Source of the DNA: Tetrahymena thermophila SB210
Taxonomy: Eukaryota > Ciliophora > Oligohymenophorea > Hymenostomatida > Tetrahymenidae
Length of the DNA: 64,000 nt
Assembly: GCF_000189635.1 (NCBI RefSeq)
Contig: NW_002476290.1
Span: 186,001-250,000, forward strand
Direction: 5' to 3'
The notes below the pieces were generated by a model, which searched no databases, was not told where the DNA came from, and was given only the letters and a program-made list of their open reading frames with translations. Positions 37,777 through 51,155 of this stretch are shown one piece after another (position 1 is the first letter of the stretch; each line of letters begins with the position of its first letter). A program made the translations under genes and the position numbers.

Positions 37777-39114
37777 TCAATATCTTTCAATCATCGATTA
37801 TGTGTTATTAGGTTTTTAAGCACTATCAAAAATATTATTATCGAATTCTGTTATATTTATTGATTCAGTATTATTTTAAGCATGGTCATTTGAAAATGAT
37901 CTGACACGACTTGAATCAACAGACTTCAGCTAGAACTACTTGTGGTTCATTAATGATAGTCTACAATTTTTTCTATGTGATAGAGTTGTTTTGCGTCTGC
38001 TGCGAAGAGATATAATGTCTTCTATATTTCTTTCTTATTTTAATTACTCTAGAATATTTTAGTTTCCTTCTCTCAGATGTTAGAAGTCGAGAGAATTTCT
38101 TTTACTGTTTTCTCTAGTGAAAATATCTTCTTTTTCATCTTCTTAAATTACATCATCTAAGATATCCTCTATATTTGTTTAACTGGATATACATTTTTTA
38201 TTATTATTTGGTAAAGGTTGAACGACATCAATATCGCTTAGAGAAGTATCTGATTCATTATTAATAGGTAATGATAAAGCTCTATTAAATGTTTAGTTAC
38301 GTCTTTGTTCTAACCTTTTTTTGATATCATCAACTTAAGTTTCTACCTACTTGTTTACAAATTCTTTAACACGTTGCTAGTCTAGCTAATGCATTTTTAA
38401 TATAGATTTAGATTTATCTTCATTATCTTGCATTCCATATATGATGTTCAACTTGATGTTTTCTTCAATTGTTTTCTTTTTTATTAAGCTAATTTATTTC
38501 ACTTTTTTCTCTTCTGCCGCTATTTATTTTTCCTATTAAATTTTCTCAACACTTTCCACTTCCTAGCTGAATGTATTGTGTGTAGCTTCTGACTCTCTTA
38601 CTTGTGAATTATGAGATTATTTCTATTCCTATGAAACTTATTACATCTATTTCTGCTCATCATGTATTTCTTAAAATTATCCATTTTACTCTTAGCTCTA
38701 TATTTACTATTTTGGTTGACTTGCAAAAAAGGTGTCTGTTTAGAGACTTTGTCTCCTTTTGACTTCTTTTTATTCTTTAACTGAGTTATTCATTGATTCT
38801 AAAACATTAGGTTTCATCATCAAATTATTCATTTTTTTATGAAAGTACAAGTATTTTGTATCTCCTATTGACTCATAGTAGCCAACTCCAAGAGCATAAA
38901 GCTCAATCAAGCGGTGAACTTACTTTAATTCTAAAGTTTCACTTATTTCGATATCCATTTCTAGTTTCAATACCTCTTCTGCAAAACCCTTTGGAAGAGA
39001 TTTTCCATTTGATTCAGGGGTAGTTCCATTGCTTTCAATGTCTGAAGTAATAAGTCCCTCAATAGGAATAGTGTTAATTTATATAGATTTCTTTTTAGCA
39101 GTACGAGCAGCCAT
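37777..39114 (-). CDS. hypothetical protein, charged and Gln-rich
   Basis: A single exon of 1338 nt encodes 445 residues with no TGA until 37777. It starts MAARTAKKK, a basic N-terminus. Residues about 45-100 (EEVLKLEMDIEISETLELKQ, then a Tyr-rich YALGVGYYESIGDTKYLYFH) look folded. After that come Gln-rich and Lys/Glu-rich heptad-like stretches around residues 150-270, suggesting a coiled coil, and a Ser/Asn/Asp-rich C-terminal third with several basic patches (SRRKTTLSHRK). I do not recognise the family. The folded N-terminal 70 residues are the part most likely to reveal homologues. Confidence 0.75.
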
Positions 39115-40251
39115 TTAATCTTACAACTTATTTACTATATTTCTATTTTTTTATATGTTCCTTTTGTTATTTTACTATAAACCTTCAACTTTTTGCAATT
39201 ATTTATACTTACTTCTTTCTGTATTTTTTTATAGTAATATTATTATTATTATAAATAGTTTGACAAATTTATTTATAAGCTATCAAAAGCTAAGTAAAAA
39301 TATTAATTTTGATATTTTGAATATATAATTTTCATTTACACTATAATATACTAGCTGAAAATATTGGAAAAATTCAAAAGGTTATTGATTACATTACTAA
39401 ATACAAAAAATTTAAAATATCTGTAAATAAATTATTCACATTTATACAATAAACAAAGTGTTTTTACTTAAAAAGATATCCATTTATTAATTACCTTAAA
39501 ATTGATTATAATCAGCTTTTATTTTTAAAGCATTCAATTCAAGAATTTAATAAAAGCAAATTTTTTACTGAGCTACTTATTAATAAATACAAATAATAAA
39601 TTTCAATAACAAGCTAAATAATATTTTAAATGATTTTTCTTTGTTTAATAAATATATTTTTTATGAAGCTATAAATGAATCTCTATCATTTAAATCATTA
39701 CACAATTTTTTGATGTTCTATAATAAATTTTTAGCAGAGCTTTTTATTTTACTGGATCAAATTAGATATAAAAAATTTTAGCGATTTAATTTTACTCAAG
39801 AAAATAAATGTGTTAGAATAGACTTGTAATTATTTGTTATTTTCATAGATAGGTTAGTAAATATTCTTTCGTGAATAAATTTAAAATTTTACAAATTGCT
39901 TGTAAAAGGAAAGTAATTTGTTGCAATTACTCATTGAGTTGCAATAAAAAACAAAGGATTAGCTTGAATAAATTAATAAATTTTTGTTTTAATAAGTTGT
40001 CTTTTAAATGAAATTATAATTTTATATGAAATTACAAGATTAATATCTAGTTTTAATAAATTAAGTTGAATAAAATTAAATTTTACTCTCAATTATTCTT
40101 TGCATATCTTTAATAATTAATTAATTAATTTAAATAATATAAATTATTATTTAAAATTAAGCAAAAAAAAAATAAAAATAATTTCCAAATTAATAAGACT
40201 AAAAAAAGCATTTTTTTCTATTGATTTTATTTCTATTATTTAAAAAAATCT
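39115..40251. other. AT-rich gap
   Basis: About 1.1 kb without coding character. Between two minus-strand genes; no repeat or RNA gene found. Confidence 0.5.
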
Positions 40252-41700
40252 TCATAAGGAATTATCAAATAAACTCTCAACAATATGACAAGGTAAATCT
40301 TTTCTAAATTAAGTGTAATAGGGAGATTTTTTATAGGCTTAGAGGAAATAAATAATATTCTTTCTAACTTTAGGCAGTTTTATTAAAGTAGAGAGATATT
40401 TTATAGTTTCATATTTCTCAGAATGAGATGATATGATAAGTTTTGTGAGCAGTTTTAAATCGAAAATAGAATTTCTCAGAATTTTCATCCCACTCCATGA
40501 GACATACTCATGGACATGTATTTCTAGCTGCTATAAATGAGCTATTTTACTTATTTACTTCATAAAGAGCTATAACAAATCTGGATTGACTTTGTTATTA
40601 TCACTATCATTATAGTTATTACCTCCAGCAGCACTAACTTGGTGTTTGATATTTCTTTGGTCTTAAAATCCTGTTCCAAGATTAAAGAAAGATACATTTA
40701 ACGATTTGCATTATTTTAGATTGCTTAAAAACTCTGATAATGCATGAACAGCTTGATCTTAATTTTACTAATTGAAATAGCTCCATCTCTAAAAGTTTAA
40801 TTCACATGCACTAAGTTGATGAGCACAGCTAGCAGAGAGGGAGTTACAAATCATCGCCAAATGCTTGAACTCAATATCTTCCCACCATCTTAGATTTAAC
40901 GATAAGTGTTTTAAGTATTTTTTATTTGAAAGAGCTAAACAAAATTTCTTAGCAGAATTGCTAGGGTCTTTGATATTTTGCCTAAAAAACGAGAACCAAC
41001 AAGCAAGCTTTAATTTAAGTGTTCTTAATTGGGTCAGCTTTTCCAGTCCTTCACAAAACCCAACAAATCCATCTTCATTTATCTATTTCTTTCTTTCAGA
41101 ACTTGGATCATCTAAATCGAGCTCAAGCAATGTTAAAGATTGCATATTTTATAATATACAACCTAAACTTTTGACTGTCTTGTTAGTAACAGAGGGATTC
41201 AGAGAACGATTTGAACTGATAATTTAGAGTTCTAAAAGATTTTATCTTCCTAGTTAAATTAGAACACTCTCAATATTTGGAATAACCATAAAAAGTAAGC
41301 CCCAGTGATCTATGTTAATGGATAAAGATTTCAACTTGTTAAATCTATCACTTATTCCTTAAAGAAGATAAAACAACTCATCACCTCCTAATCCTGCTTC
41401 GTCATTTTAGTTATTTTGAAAATATAAAGCTATTCTCTGCTTATCCCTGCTCACTTGTTTAATTCTCTTTTAGAAGTATCTCAGAATATCATCTGATATT
41501 TCAATCCATTTAGGGAGAACTAATGATAACTCAGGTACCTTAATCTGATTAATTCTACTTTAAGCATCGTTTTAGTTTAATTTAATATGCTAGGCTTAAT
41601 GGATAGAGCTTTAAGCTTAATTAATTTTATTTTCATTCTCCTCAAAGTAAGCAAAGTTATATTCATGCTCTAAAATTTCTAAGTTTTTTAGAATATTCAT
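40252..41700 (-). CDS. leucine-rich-repeat-like protein
   Basis: A single exon of 1449 nt encodes 482 residues. From about residue 110 onward, segments of the form LxxLxSLxINIDxWG, MQSLTLLELDLDD, LTQLRTLKLKLA, KKYLKHLSLNLRWW, QCKSLNVSFFNLG and LQQLEIHVHEYVSW recur at irregular spacing of 25-50 residues. This is the degenerate LRR pattern common in ciliate proteins, often used for protein-protein contacts. No kinase, F-box or membrane segment is seen. The first 100 residues are polar. The start Met at 41700 opens the frame after an A/T-rich leader. Function unknown. Confidence 0.75.
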
Positions 41701-44700
41701 TTTTAGTTGTTTTTTCTATATAAATTTTAATTCAATTAAAACCTATTTTTGATACATAATTATTTAAATTTTTGTTGGCAAATAGTAAATATTATTATAA
41801 ACCATCTAAAAAATCATATTTGCGCAACATAGAAAGTTCATGTTTGATTAAAATAATCATTTGTAAACAATCAAAGTAATATCATTTCTGCAAAGATCAG
41901 ATTATTTATTATTTCTATCTATAATTTTTATATTTATTTCTCATATTTATTGAATATGATTTAATTTTCTTGAAATCTTTACAACATTAAATAAAATAAA
42001 TACTTAATTAAATTAATTAATTATAAAATTTATAAAATTAAATATAACTTTTTTCAAAACAAGTTGATTAATAAAATAATTTTGATTTTCATAATATTTA
42101 TTATATAAAATTTAATTATGATGAAAATGAAATAGAATATGCTATTGGTTAATATTAAGAAAAATGCATTAATAATAATAATAATGATTAATACATTAAA
42201 TATTTTAAGTTGCATTCAATTTTGCTATTTTGATAATCAAATTAAATTTTTTTTTCATTTTCTCAAAATATTTTTATTAAATTATAAATTATTTATTCAA
42301 TAAATCAATTTTTTACTTTATTGGAATTTTTTAATTATTTTAAATTGTATTTTTATCGTAAAACTTAAATTAATCAATCATAAAATCAAAAATAAAAAAA
42401 ATATTTTAAAGTATTTGAAAACAATAAAAAATCATCAAATATTTAAAAAATTTACATGTTAAAATTAATAATTTTAAAACTTGAATGCTTTTTAGTTACT
42501 TAAAATTATTTTAGCAATTTCTCTTCTATTCATGGCGCTATACCTTTTTGCATTTTTATAAATATTTACAAAGAATTATTTGAATTTATACAAATAAAAC
42601 TTTGGAGATTTTAATTTTTTAAACAAATAAGATTTTGAAATAAAATATTTTTCGAAATGAAGTTTTAGTTAAGTTTTTTATTGCTATTAATAGTAGATAG
42701 ATATAATAAGTATTCAAGATTTTGAAAAATTATTGAACAAAAACCAATAACAATAAATTTTATTTATTAATAAAGAAACAATCAACGAAATAAAGTTTCA
42801 ACAATATAAAAAAATTGAAAGACCCATAAAATTGTTTAATTAATTTTTGATTGATATTTAATTGCTTAATTAAGAATATCTTTAAAGTCAAGTCAATGAG
42901 TTACTTCAAACGCTTGTTAAACTCCCCTTATACTCATGGCGCTAAACTTTTTTCAACATTTATTATTTAAGTATTGCAAAAATTATAATATTTAAATCTA
43001 TTCTAAAATATCATTAAAAGACCCACAAAAAATTTAAATTAATTTTTGATTGATATTTAATTGCTTAATTAAGAATATCTTTAAAGTCATGTCAATGAGT
43101 TACTTCAAAATTGGCTTAATTTATCTTATACTCATGGCGCTAAACTTTTTTCAACATTTATTATTTAAGTATTGCAAAAATTATAATATTTAAATGTATT
43201 CTAAAATATCATTATAAGACCCACAAAAAATTTAAATTAATTTTTGATTGATATTTAATTGCTTAATTAAGAATACCTTTAAAGTCAAGTCAATGAGTTA
43301 CTTCAAAATTTGATTCAATTTCCCTTATACTCATGGCGCTATGCTTTTTTCAACATTTATTATTTAAGTATTGCAAAATTATGATATTTAAATCTTTTCT
43401 AAAATATAATTACAAGAAGCATAAAAAATTTTAATTAATTTTTGATTGATATTTAATTGCTTAATTATGAGTTGAAAAAAGTTTAGCGCCATGAGTAAAA
43501 GATAAATTAAACCAATTTTGAAGTAACTCATTTATTATTTAAGTATTTATTGCAAACATTTTAATATTTAAATCTTATCTAATATAAAATTACCAGAGAA
43601 GATAATTTAAAAGGAGAAAGTATAAGTAAGTAATTCTTATTATCTATAGATATATATGAAAACTTAACTAATTTCTAGTTTAATATCCTTCCCTAGCTTA
43701 TTTATTATGAACCTTTATTTCTAAAATTAATTTACATAATAATATAGTAGATAGTATTAAGTTTTTACAAAGACCCTAAAGTTTGTAAAAAACCTTAATT
43801 TACTTCTATTTCTTAGATTTATTAAGTGGTATTTCTTAAAAATAATTTAAAATAAATACAATAAATGTTAAAGAATTAAAACTAAATAGTTAAGGATCCT
43901 GTTATTTAACAAATTTTAACATATTTTTATAATAAAAGAATAAATAAATATATATAAATAAGATAAAGCGAACTATAATATTTAGAATAATTGCTCTTTA
44001 GTTTATTAATTTTTTGAATTTCATACTTTTCTTTAGTAATTTCCAATAAAATAAATAAATAAATATCAATTTAAGTAAATCATTTAAAAAAATGAAAAAA
44101 TAAATTTTAAGCAAAATAATTAATTAATTTGAAATATTTAAGAGCATATAATAAAACATATAATTAAAAATAAAATTTTTAATTTTAAACATAAATCTAG
44201 ATTTTATTTTTCAATAAAACTTTTGTTTAAATTTTTTATCAAATTTTCTTATCACTAACTTATGAATATTAATATATAATAATTATTCTTTTCAAAAATT
44301 AGTTAAGGGACATTTAAAAAATTTAACAAAATTGACTCCTTAACTTCAAGTTTCACATTAAATTATTACTTTTTATTTGTTTGAATTAGATGTAAATAAG
44401 TAGTTTTATAAAAATAATTTTTTAAAAATAAATAAAATTGACAAAAAAATTCTTAATCAACAAATTATATTTGCTTATTTTAAATATTTAATTAATGATA
44501 ATATAGCCATTTTTATACAAGTAACTAATTATAAATTGAAGTTGTAGATTATTAAATAATAAAAAGAAAAATAATATAAATTTAATATATTATCAAAAAT
44601 TAAATGATTTTTAATTTCTTTTTGAAAATAATTTAATATTTTTAAAAAAGAATATAATAATTCTTTTAAATTAATTAATTTATTTTTCTAATATTTAAAA

Positions 44701-45126
44701 GTCTAAAATTTAATTTGTTATATTTGTATTTTAAATACTTAAAAATTGCAACTATTTTATAATTTAATCTAATAAAATTTATAAATATTTACAATATGAT
44801 TCAAACATTAATTAAGTAAGAATATATAACACATTTAAATATTATTAAAAGAATTTTTATGAGTGTTTAAATTAAGTTTCGAGCAAAGTTTTAATACCAA
44901 ATTTTAATATGTGATTGGGTAGAGACTAGCGAATTTTAATAAGTTAATCATCAAAAAACAGTATTATAATATCCGAATTATCTAAATCTGCTTAAAAAGT
45001 AGAAAAACAAATAAATCAATCAATAGAATTTAGATTAATATTGTTCTTTTTGGTTTTTGAGTCAAACACCAAATAAAAAGTATAAAATAAGCTTTTTTAA
45101 ATAGATAACAACATAGCATAGGTTTA
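41701..45126. other. 3.4-kb intergenic region holding a repeat array
   Basis: The longest gene-free stretch in the window, between divergent genes. It holds a repeat array at 42480-43560 (listed separately). The remainder is extremely A/T-rich, with runs such as ATTAATTAATT, and shows no coding frame or RNA gene that I can support. Confidence 0.55.
42480..43560. repeat. 199-bp repeat array with conserved CATGGCGCTA core and one inverted copy
   Basis: Direct copies of CATGGCGCTA begin at 42531, 42935, 43133 and 43332; the last three are spaced 198 and 199 bp and share the whole unit (AAGACCCACAAAAAATTTAA, TTTTGATTGATATTTAATTG, CAATGAGTTACTTCAAA, CTTATACTCATGGCGCTA, CAACATTTATTATTTAAGTA). At 43470-43535 the order is reversed and complemented: TTGAAAAAAGTTTAGCGCC, ATGAGTAAAAG, then TTTTGAAGTAACTCATTT. 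The last direct and the inverted copy could pair as a long hairpin. The GC-rich core stands out in this composition. Confidence 0.9.
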
Positions 45127-47707
45127 ATGGGGTCATGCAGCTCAAGAAGTGATAAAGGTAAATATTTGGAAAATTTAATGCATATAATTTATGGTATATT
45201 TTGTATGTATGCGTGTTCAGGTTTAAAGTATTAGTTTAATTTTGCTACTTTATAAATAAACTTTTGAGATTGTCATTTTTTTAATGTTATAAATAATAGA
45301 TGAAGTCAAAGATGTTATTAAAATTTAGAAAGGACATAATAATGAAATGGAGTAGTCAGCTGATAAACGATAAAAAGGAGCTTTGAATAAAAGACTAAGC
45401 GTAATTTTAGTTTTTTTATTTTTAAGGAATCTAAATAAATATTTAAAAATAAGATCAATTACAACAAAATTCCAAACAAAATTCACAAATAAGATACCCG
45501 TTTTTAGCAAGGAATAATAGAAGTAGATGAGATATCAGGTTTGGTTGGGTTATCAAACTTGGGTAACACCTGCTTTATGAATTCAGGTAAAAATTACATT
45601 TAAAGATATAGAAATTTCTAGCTTATTTGACTTTTAAAGTAATTTGATATTTTTTACTATAAAAATATAGCACTTCAGTGTTTAAGCAATGTACCTCCTT
45701 TATGTGATTACTTTTTAAGCAAGCTGCATGAAAAAGAAATAAATTATGATAGTTTTCTAGGTTCATAGGGTAAAATCACTCAATAATTTGCAGAATTAAT
45801 GATGTAAAATATAAATAATTAAAAAAATTAGCATTTTAAAATAAAGAATTACATGTCAAAATAAATGCTTATTAATGATTATATTTTGCTCATTCTAAAA
45901 TTTAATAAATAAACGTTTTCTTTTTTAATAAAAGAGATATGTGGAATACTTCAGATAGTTATATTATCCCTTAGAAGTTTTTAAGGGCTATTGGTAATTT
46001 TGGACCTTAATTTGCTGACGGATCTTAATAAGATTCTCATGAATTTTTGGCATTTTTGATGGATATTTTACATGAAGTAAGTTAATTAACTAATTAACTT
46101 TAGTAGAATAAATAAAATTTTTTTGAAATTTATAAGGATTTGAATAGAGTCAAATAAAAACCTTATATTGAAGGTAAAGATTATAATGGAAATGATTATG
46201 AAAAATATGCTAAAGAGTGTTGGAAAGAATATTTGATGCGTAATAGATCTATTATTGTAGATTTGTTTTAAGGGTAGACCAAATCGACTCTTAGATGCTT
46301 AAAGTGTAATACTGTTTCTCATAAGTTTGAAACATTTATGTATTTAAGTGTTCCTATTCCTGACTCATAAAAATCTAAAAAATTATCTTCTAAGAGAAGT
46401 ATAGAAGAAGACAGCGAATCATTCTCCCTTTAAAGATGCATTTAAGAATTTACTAAAGAAGAGAAATTAGAAAGAGGTGAGCTTTGGTTTTGTCCTAAGT
46501 GCAAAAAACACTAAGAGTCAACTAAAAAGATAGACTTGTGGAAAATGCCTAATATCCTAATCATCCATTTAAAGAGATTTGAATTTAATAAAGACAGAAG
46601 ATGCAAACTTAGCAATAAAATTGATTTTCCAATTAAAAATTTTGACATTTCAAGTCTAACAGCTGGAAAATAAAGAGATATTCCCATCTATGATTTATTT
46701 GCAGTTTCTGTAATTTTTCTTTGATTAAAATAATTGTTATCTGTTATAATTTTATAAACAAGAACCATGGAGGAACGCTCTCATCAGGTCATTATACATC
46801 TTATGCGAAAAATAGAATAGATTAAAACTGGTATTTCTTCAATGACACTCAAGTTTAGTATGTTGAAGATCCAGAAGATAAAGTAAATAATACATAATTA
46901 TATTTTAATTAATGATAATTGTAATAAAAACATACATTTTAGAACAAATACGAAAATTAAACTAATTGAATTTATTATATAAAGTTAAGTAGCAGTTAGT
47001 CTTATGTTCTCTTCTACTCAAAGACAAGTGTTGAAGAATTTTATAGGTAAACTCTTTCTGATCCTGAAAGTTGGCCTCACTTTTATGATGAAGATAAGCA
47101 AAGTAATAAGTAAAAGGAAGATGCTAAAGAGAGTGAATTAGATGAACTGAACAGAAATAGGAGAAAAAGAAACACTAAGTAGCACACTTATAAATTCACA
47201 AATGAAATTTAAAAAAGAGACTCTAAACTATACCCGACTATTCTTCCTTAAAATTCTAATATTTAAAATATCGAAGAAATTAACAACAACACAAATTAAA
47301 ATAGAAATGGAAGTCAAACAAGACTTAATAATGGAAAAAGCTAGACAAACATAAAAAGCTAAACATAGTTTGAAATGATGAATTCTGTTATAAACGAAGA
47401 AGAATTTTAAGGTAATTTGGATTATAGTTTGAATATTAGTAAGGAGATTAAATAACTAGATAAAATGAACTCAAAGACCTTAAAAAGTAATAAAATATAA
47501 GTCTCAAATAGCTCAGTAAAATAAAGAAATATTTAATATTTTGGTAATGATTAAAAATCTGCAAGTATAAACGTAATTATTTCTCCTCGAGATGAGAATA
47601 AGAATTAGAATTAGATACAAAACAGTAGATATCACATTGAAGATTCATATGCAAAAAACCTATCCACTTAAAATAATTAACAAGCTTACAATTATAAGTA
47701 TCAATGA
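45127..47707 (+). CDS. ubiquitin-specific protease (USP4/15-like) with N-terminal MGSCSS
   Basis: Exons 45127-45157, 45300-45351, 45411-45586, 45671-45803, 45935-46076, 46137-46709, 46763-46882 and 46985-47707 encode 649 residues. The USP core is complete: Cys box [56 protein letters not shown], a zinc ribbon formed by CLKC and [12 protein letters not shown] and the His box [15 protein letters not shown] with the nearby Asn/Asp. Cys, His and Asp are all present, so it should remove ubiquitin. The order and the KPYIE segment fit the USP4/11/15/32 branch, but the DUSP and UBL domains of that branch are absent. The first exon encodes [10 protein letters not shown], a possible N-myristoylation and palmitoylation signal. 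The C-terminal 230 residues are Asn/Gln-rich. The second intron is uncertain: a 26-nt version (45401-45426) would also keep the frame. Confidence 0.9.
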
Positions 47708-48795
47708 ACAAAAATGTTTATTCTTCAAGAATAAAATTCATTAATCAATCCCTCATTATTTAATAATTAAAAAGAATAAAAAAAATAATATTCAATTGTT
47801 CTTAAAAAATATAAAATTTGAAAGCAATTCTATGAAATAATCATGAAACCTCTCTCTATCAATTAAAAAAATCATATATTTAAATTAATTACTGTATATT
47901 CATTTTGTACATAGAAGTCTTACTATTTATAATTATTATTGTTTTAAATAATACAGTTTAATATAATTTTTAAATAACTAAATCAACCCTTAGATTATTG
48001 CTATTAAATTTAATATATATTAAAAAAATAAAAGATATTTGCATAACTATAATAACAATAGGTACTTAGTATAGTTAATTCATAAATTATTAATAATTTA
48101 CTACTTATTTTTGGGTTAAATAACTCTAAAAAGTACAAATATAATCTTTCATTACGAAGAAATATCAATCTTGAACATCATTAATCAATAAATGAATTAG
48201 ACCTAAAATAAAGTATATTGTATGAATTATGGATTTTTTAATAATCTTTTAATTGTATTGTGTAATAAAAATAAGGCATTAGGTGATTAAACCATATACT
48301 AATTAAAACACTTGTTTAACTTATTTGAATATAATTTATTTAGCTTTAAGGATTTATAAAAATAACTTTAAGCTGTATTTAGCTTAACAAAATAAATATT
48401 TTAGAATTGGTTTTATGAAATTTAAACGATAAAATTTTGACATAAAATAAATATACTGTTAAAAAGAAAAAATTAATTATGGTAAAATATAATTAAATTA
48501 TTGAATTAATTCACAAAATTCATCCATTAATTAATGTTCATACTTTAATATTGCTCCATACATTTATTATTTTCAAGCAAGCAAGCGTTAAAGATAACTT
48601 TTAAATTATCTCTCTACAAATGCAAATTTTAAAAAGAATTTAATCATAATCAAAAACCTTTCAAAAAATTAAAAATATTAAAATTGGAATAATTATTCAA
48701 ACAAAACTAGTAACGAGATAAAAAAAGCGTTTAGTTTTTATCATAAGAATCTTAAACAAAGAAATATTTTAATTAGGATATAAGCCTACCTAGGT
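47708..48795. other. AT-rich gap
   Basis: Between two plus-strand genes. No coding frame, repeat or RNA gene supported. Confidence 0.5.
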
Positions 48796-50005
48796 ATGAG
48801 TGGAAATGTGAACGTAGCTAATTATTGTAATTTTGGTTCTAATAGGACATCAAATGTGAGAGTAAATCAAGGACCAGGTATGTTATTTATTACATTTTCT
48901 TTTTTATTCAATATTTTTATTATAACATTCTCAAATAAGGTGGTAATAGCTCTTTAAGCTTAGCATGGTGCACTGATGACACATAGAAGCCAAGTGTTAG
49001 AAGCGGAAGTTAAAATAATTATTATCAAAGGGAAAGCAATTCTTATGGTAATTAGTATCAGAATTCCTACAAAAACGATAAAGGTAACAACTCTGATAAT
49101 TAAAAATACAATCCCATCACTGGAAACCCTGTTTCAAGCTATAATGCAAACAATTACGCTTAAGAGACCAAATACTAAGAAGACAACTTCAACCAAAACC
49201 AAAATCGTTATGACCCAGGTGACATTAATTAGTATTATGTGTAGCAAAAGAAGCAATAAGGATATAACCAAGATAACTATGATGCTTATTAGAATAATAA
49301 TGCTAATAGCAATCCTTATAGTGCCAAACCTCCTGTTTTTGGTAAGAGAGTTGAGACAAAAACTGAAAGTAACTATGATAACAACAAACAGTCTATCAAG
49401 GTAGTATTTAATAAAAAAAATTAAAACTAAATTAAAAAATTTATCTCAATAGGTACACCAAACTCCAGGCGGTAGATAAAATTTCTAAATTGGAGGAGAT
49501 TATAACTACTTTAAAGATGATGGCGGTAATGATAAAATAGGTGGTTACAAAGGTAACTCACCACAAAAAAGTGACTCCTATTAAGCATTGAAGAACAATT
49601 ATCGCAATATGGTCTCAAACGAACCACCACAATAAAATTATTAGTAAGAATATTAATAAAAGTATATGGCAAACAATTATGCTAACAATTCCGGAAGCAG
49701 TAATAGATCTTCCAGCTAAAACATATACAACAATGATCCATATGCAAGAAACCAAAACTAAAACTATGGAAACTATTACCAATAGTAGCAGCAGTAAAGT
49801 AATTAACCACGTCAACCAAATAATCTCTAAGACGTCAAATTTGGCTATAGAGTGAACTAGCCTCCTGGTAAATAATATTAATTATAATCAGCATTTGTCT
49901 ATTTCAAGAAATATTTTTTATAACTTAAGTAAAATGTTAATTATTTTTTTTAACTAACAAATTAATTAATTAATAGGTGGAAAAAGCAACATCACTTTCG
50001 GTTGA
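48796..50005 (+). CDS. Jupiter/HN1 (JPT)-like protein
   Basis: Exons 48796-48877, 48940-49400, 49453-49867 and 49977-50005 encode 328 residues. Both ends carry the family signature: SNRTSNVRVNQGPGGNSSLS near the N-terminus and FGYRVNQPPGGKSNITFG at the very end, matching the RVLxPPGGxSxxxLG motif of Jupiter/HN1 proteins. Each motif is split by an intron exactly between its two glycines. The middle is Asn/Tyr/Gln-rich and surely disordered. Animal Jupiter binds microtubules; whether the ciliate protein does is inference. Alternative frames through the middle, on both strands, look open only because of the low-complexity composition. Confidence 0.78.
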
Positions 50006-51155
50006 TAATAAAAAAACAAACAAGCAAAAAACATAATATTTAAAAACAAGAAAATATATAAACAAATAAATAAAAGTTAATTAAAAATAAGTAATTATTA
50101 AACTTACTTAAACTAATTAAAATTAATACCTCATATAAATAATTTTATAATAAAAATAAGCATCTATATTTGTAATGCATACATACATACATATTCTACT
50201 ATATTGCTGAATTAGTAAATTTATTTCCTCTAATTTACTTCCTTCCACTTATTTATTTTTTTTAATTGCTTTAAGTAATTGTTTGTTTTTTTTACTATTT
50301 TTAAATGATTAATAATACAGGCCTTTTATACCTTTTAATTAATTTTTTTTATCTATTTTTTATTACTAATCTTTTTAACTAACTTCGTTGATTATTATAT
50401 TAATTATTTTTAAAAATAAATAGCACACATATTTTAAATCATTAGTAATATTTGCTATATAATATATATGCTTTATAATTCATATAAGGTTTGTTACCAA
50501 AAATTGAAATTTTGGGCACTGAGGAACAAAAAATAATTTCAGAATTTATGATTTAAACAATTATTGAAAAGATGGATATTCTATATTATATTCTAAGTAA
50601 TTAATTAATAAAATTAACTTATCAACAAAGTTAAAATTTTAAATTACTAAATAATGTTAACAATATCATGTGATTAAATAAATGATATATTTTAATGGAT
50701 TTTATTCAAATTAATTACATCATTATATGAATCCATTTTATTAAAATATATTCTCTCCAAAAATATATAGAGTAAGTATTGATGAAAATCCTTAACGAAT
50801 TTTTTGCTATTATCACTTATTTAATCTGTTTTTAATAACTTCATTAAAAATCATAAATTTAAATGTTTTTGTTTTTGTTTTAGAAATTTATTTGAAATAA
50901 AGTTATTGAAATTAAAAAATTAGGATATTAAGTTAATTAATTAACTTCTATTTTGAACAGAGATGAAAGTAAAATAATATGTTTGAGTAGATTAGAGTAA
51001 ATAAAAATAATTTATACAAGTTTATAGTATTTTAATTTATTTTAATTATTGTGATAAATATAATAAGTATTGGTAAATAAAATCGTTTAAGTCTAAATGA
51101 AATTAAATTAAATTAATTAATAGATGTTAGTTAAATGCCTTATTTTAATTTTGTT
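50006..51155. other. AT-rich gap between convergent genes
   Basis: Contains a short CATACATACATACATACATA run at about 50177-50196 and otherwise A/T-rich sequence. Confidence 0.5.

Noticed and set aside
48976-49404. Lys/Thr/Ile-rich frame in the Jupiter-like gene
   Set aside because: Out of frame with the conserved PGG motifs; the correct frame with TAA/TAG as Gln gives a consistent four-exon gene.
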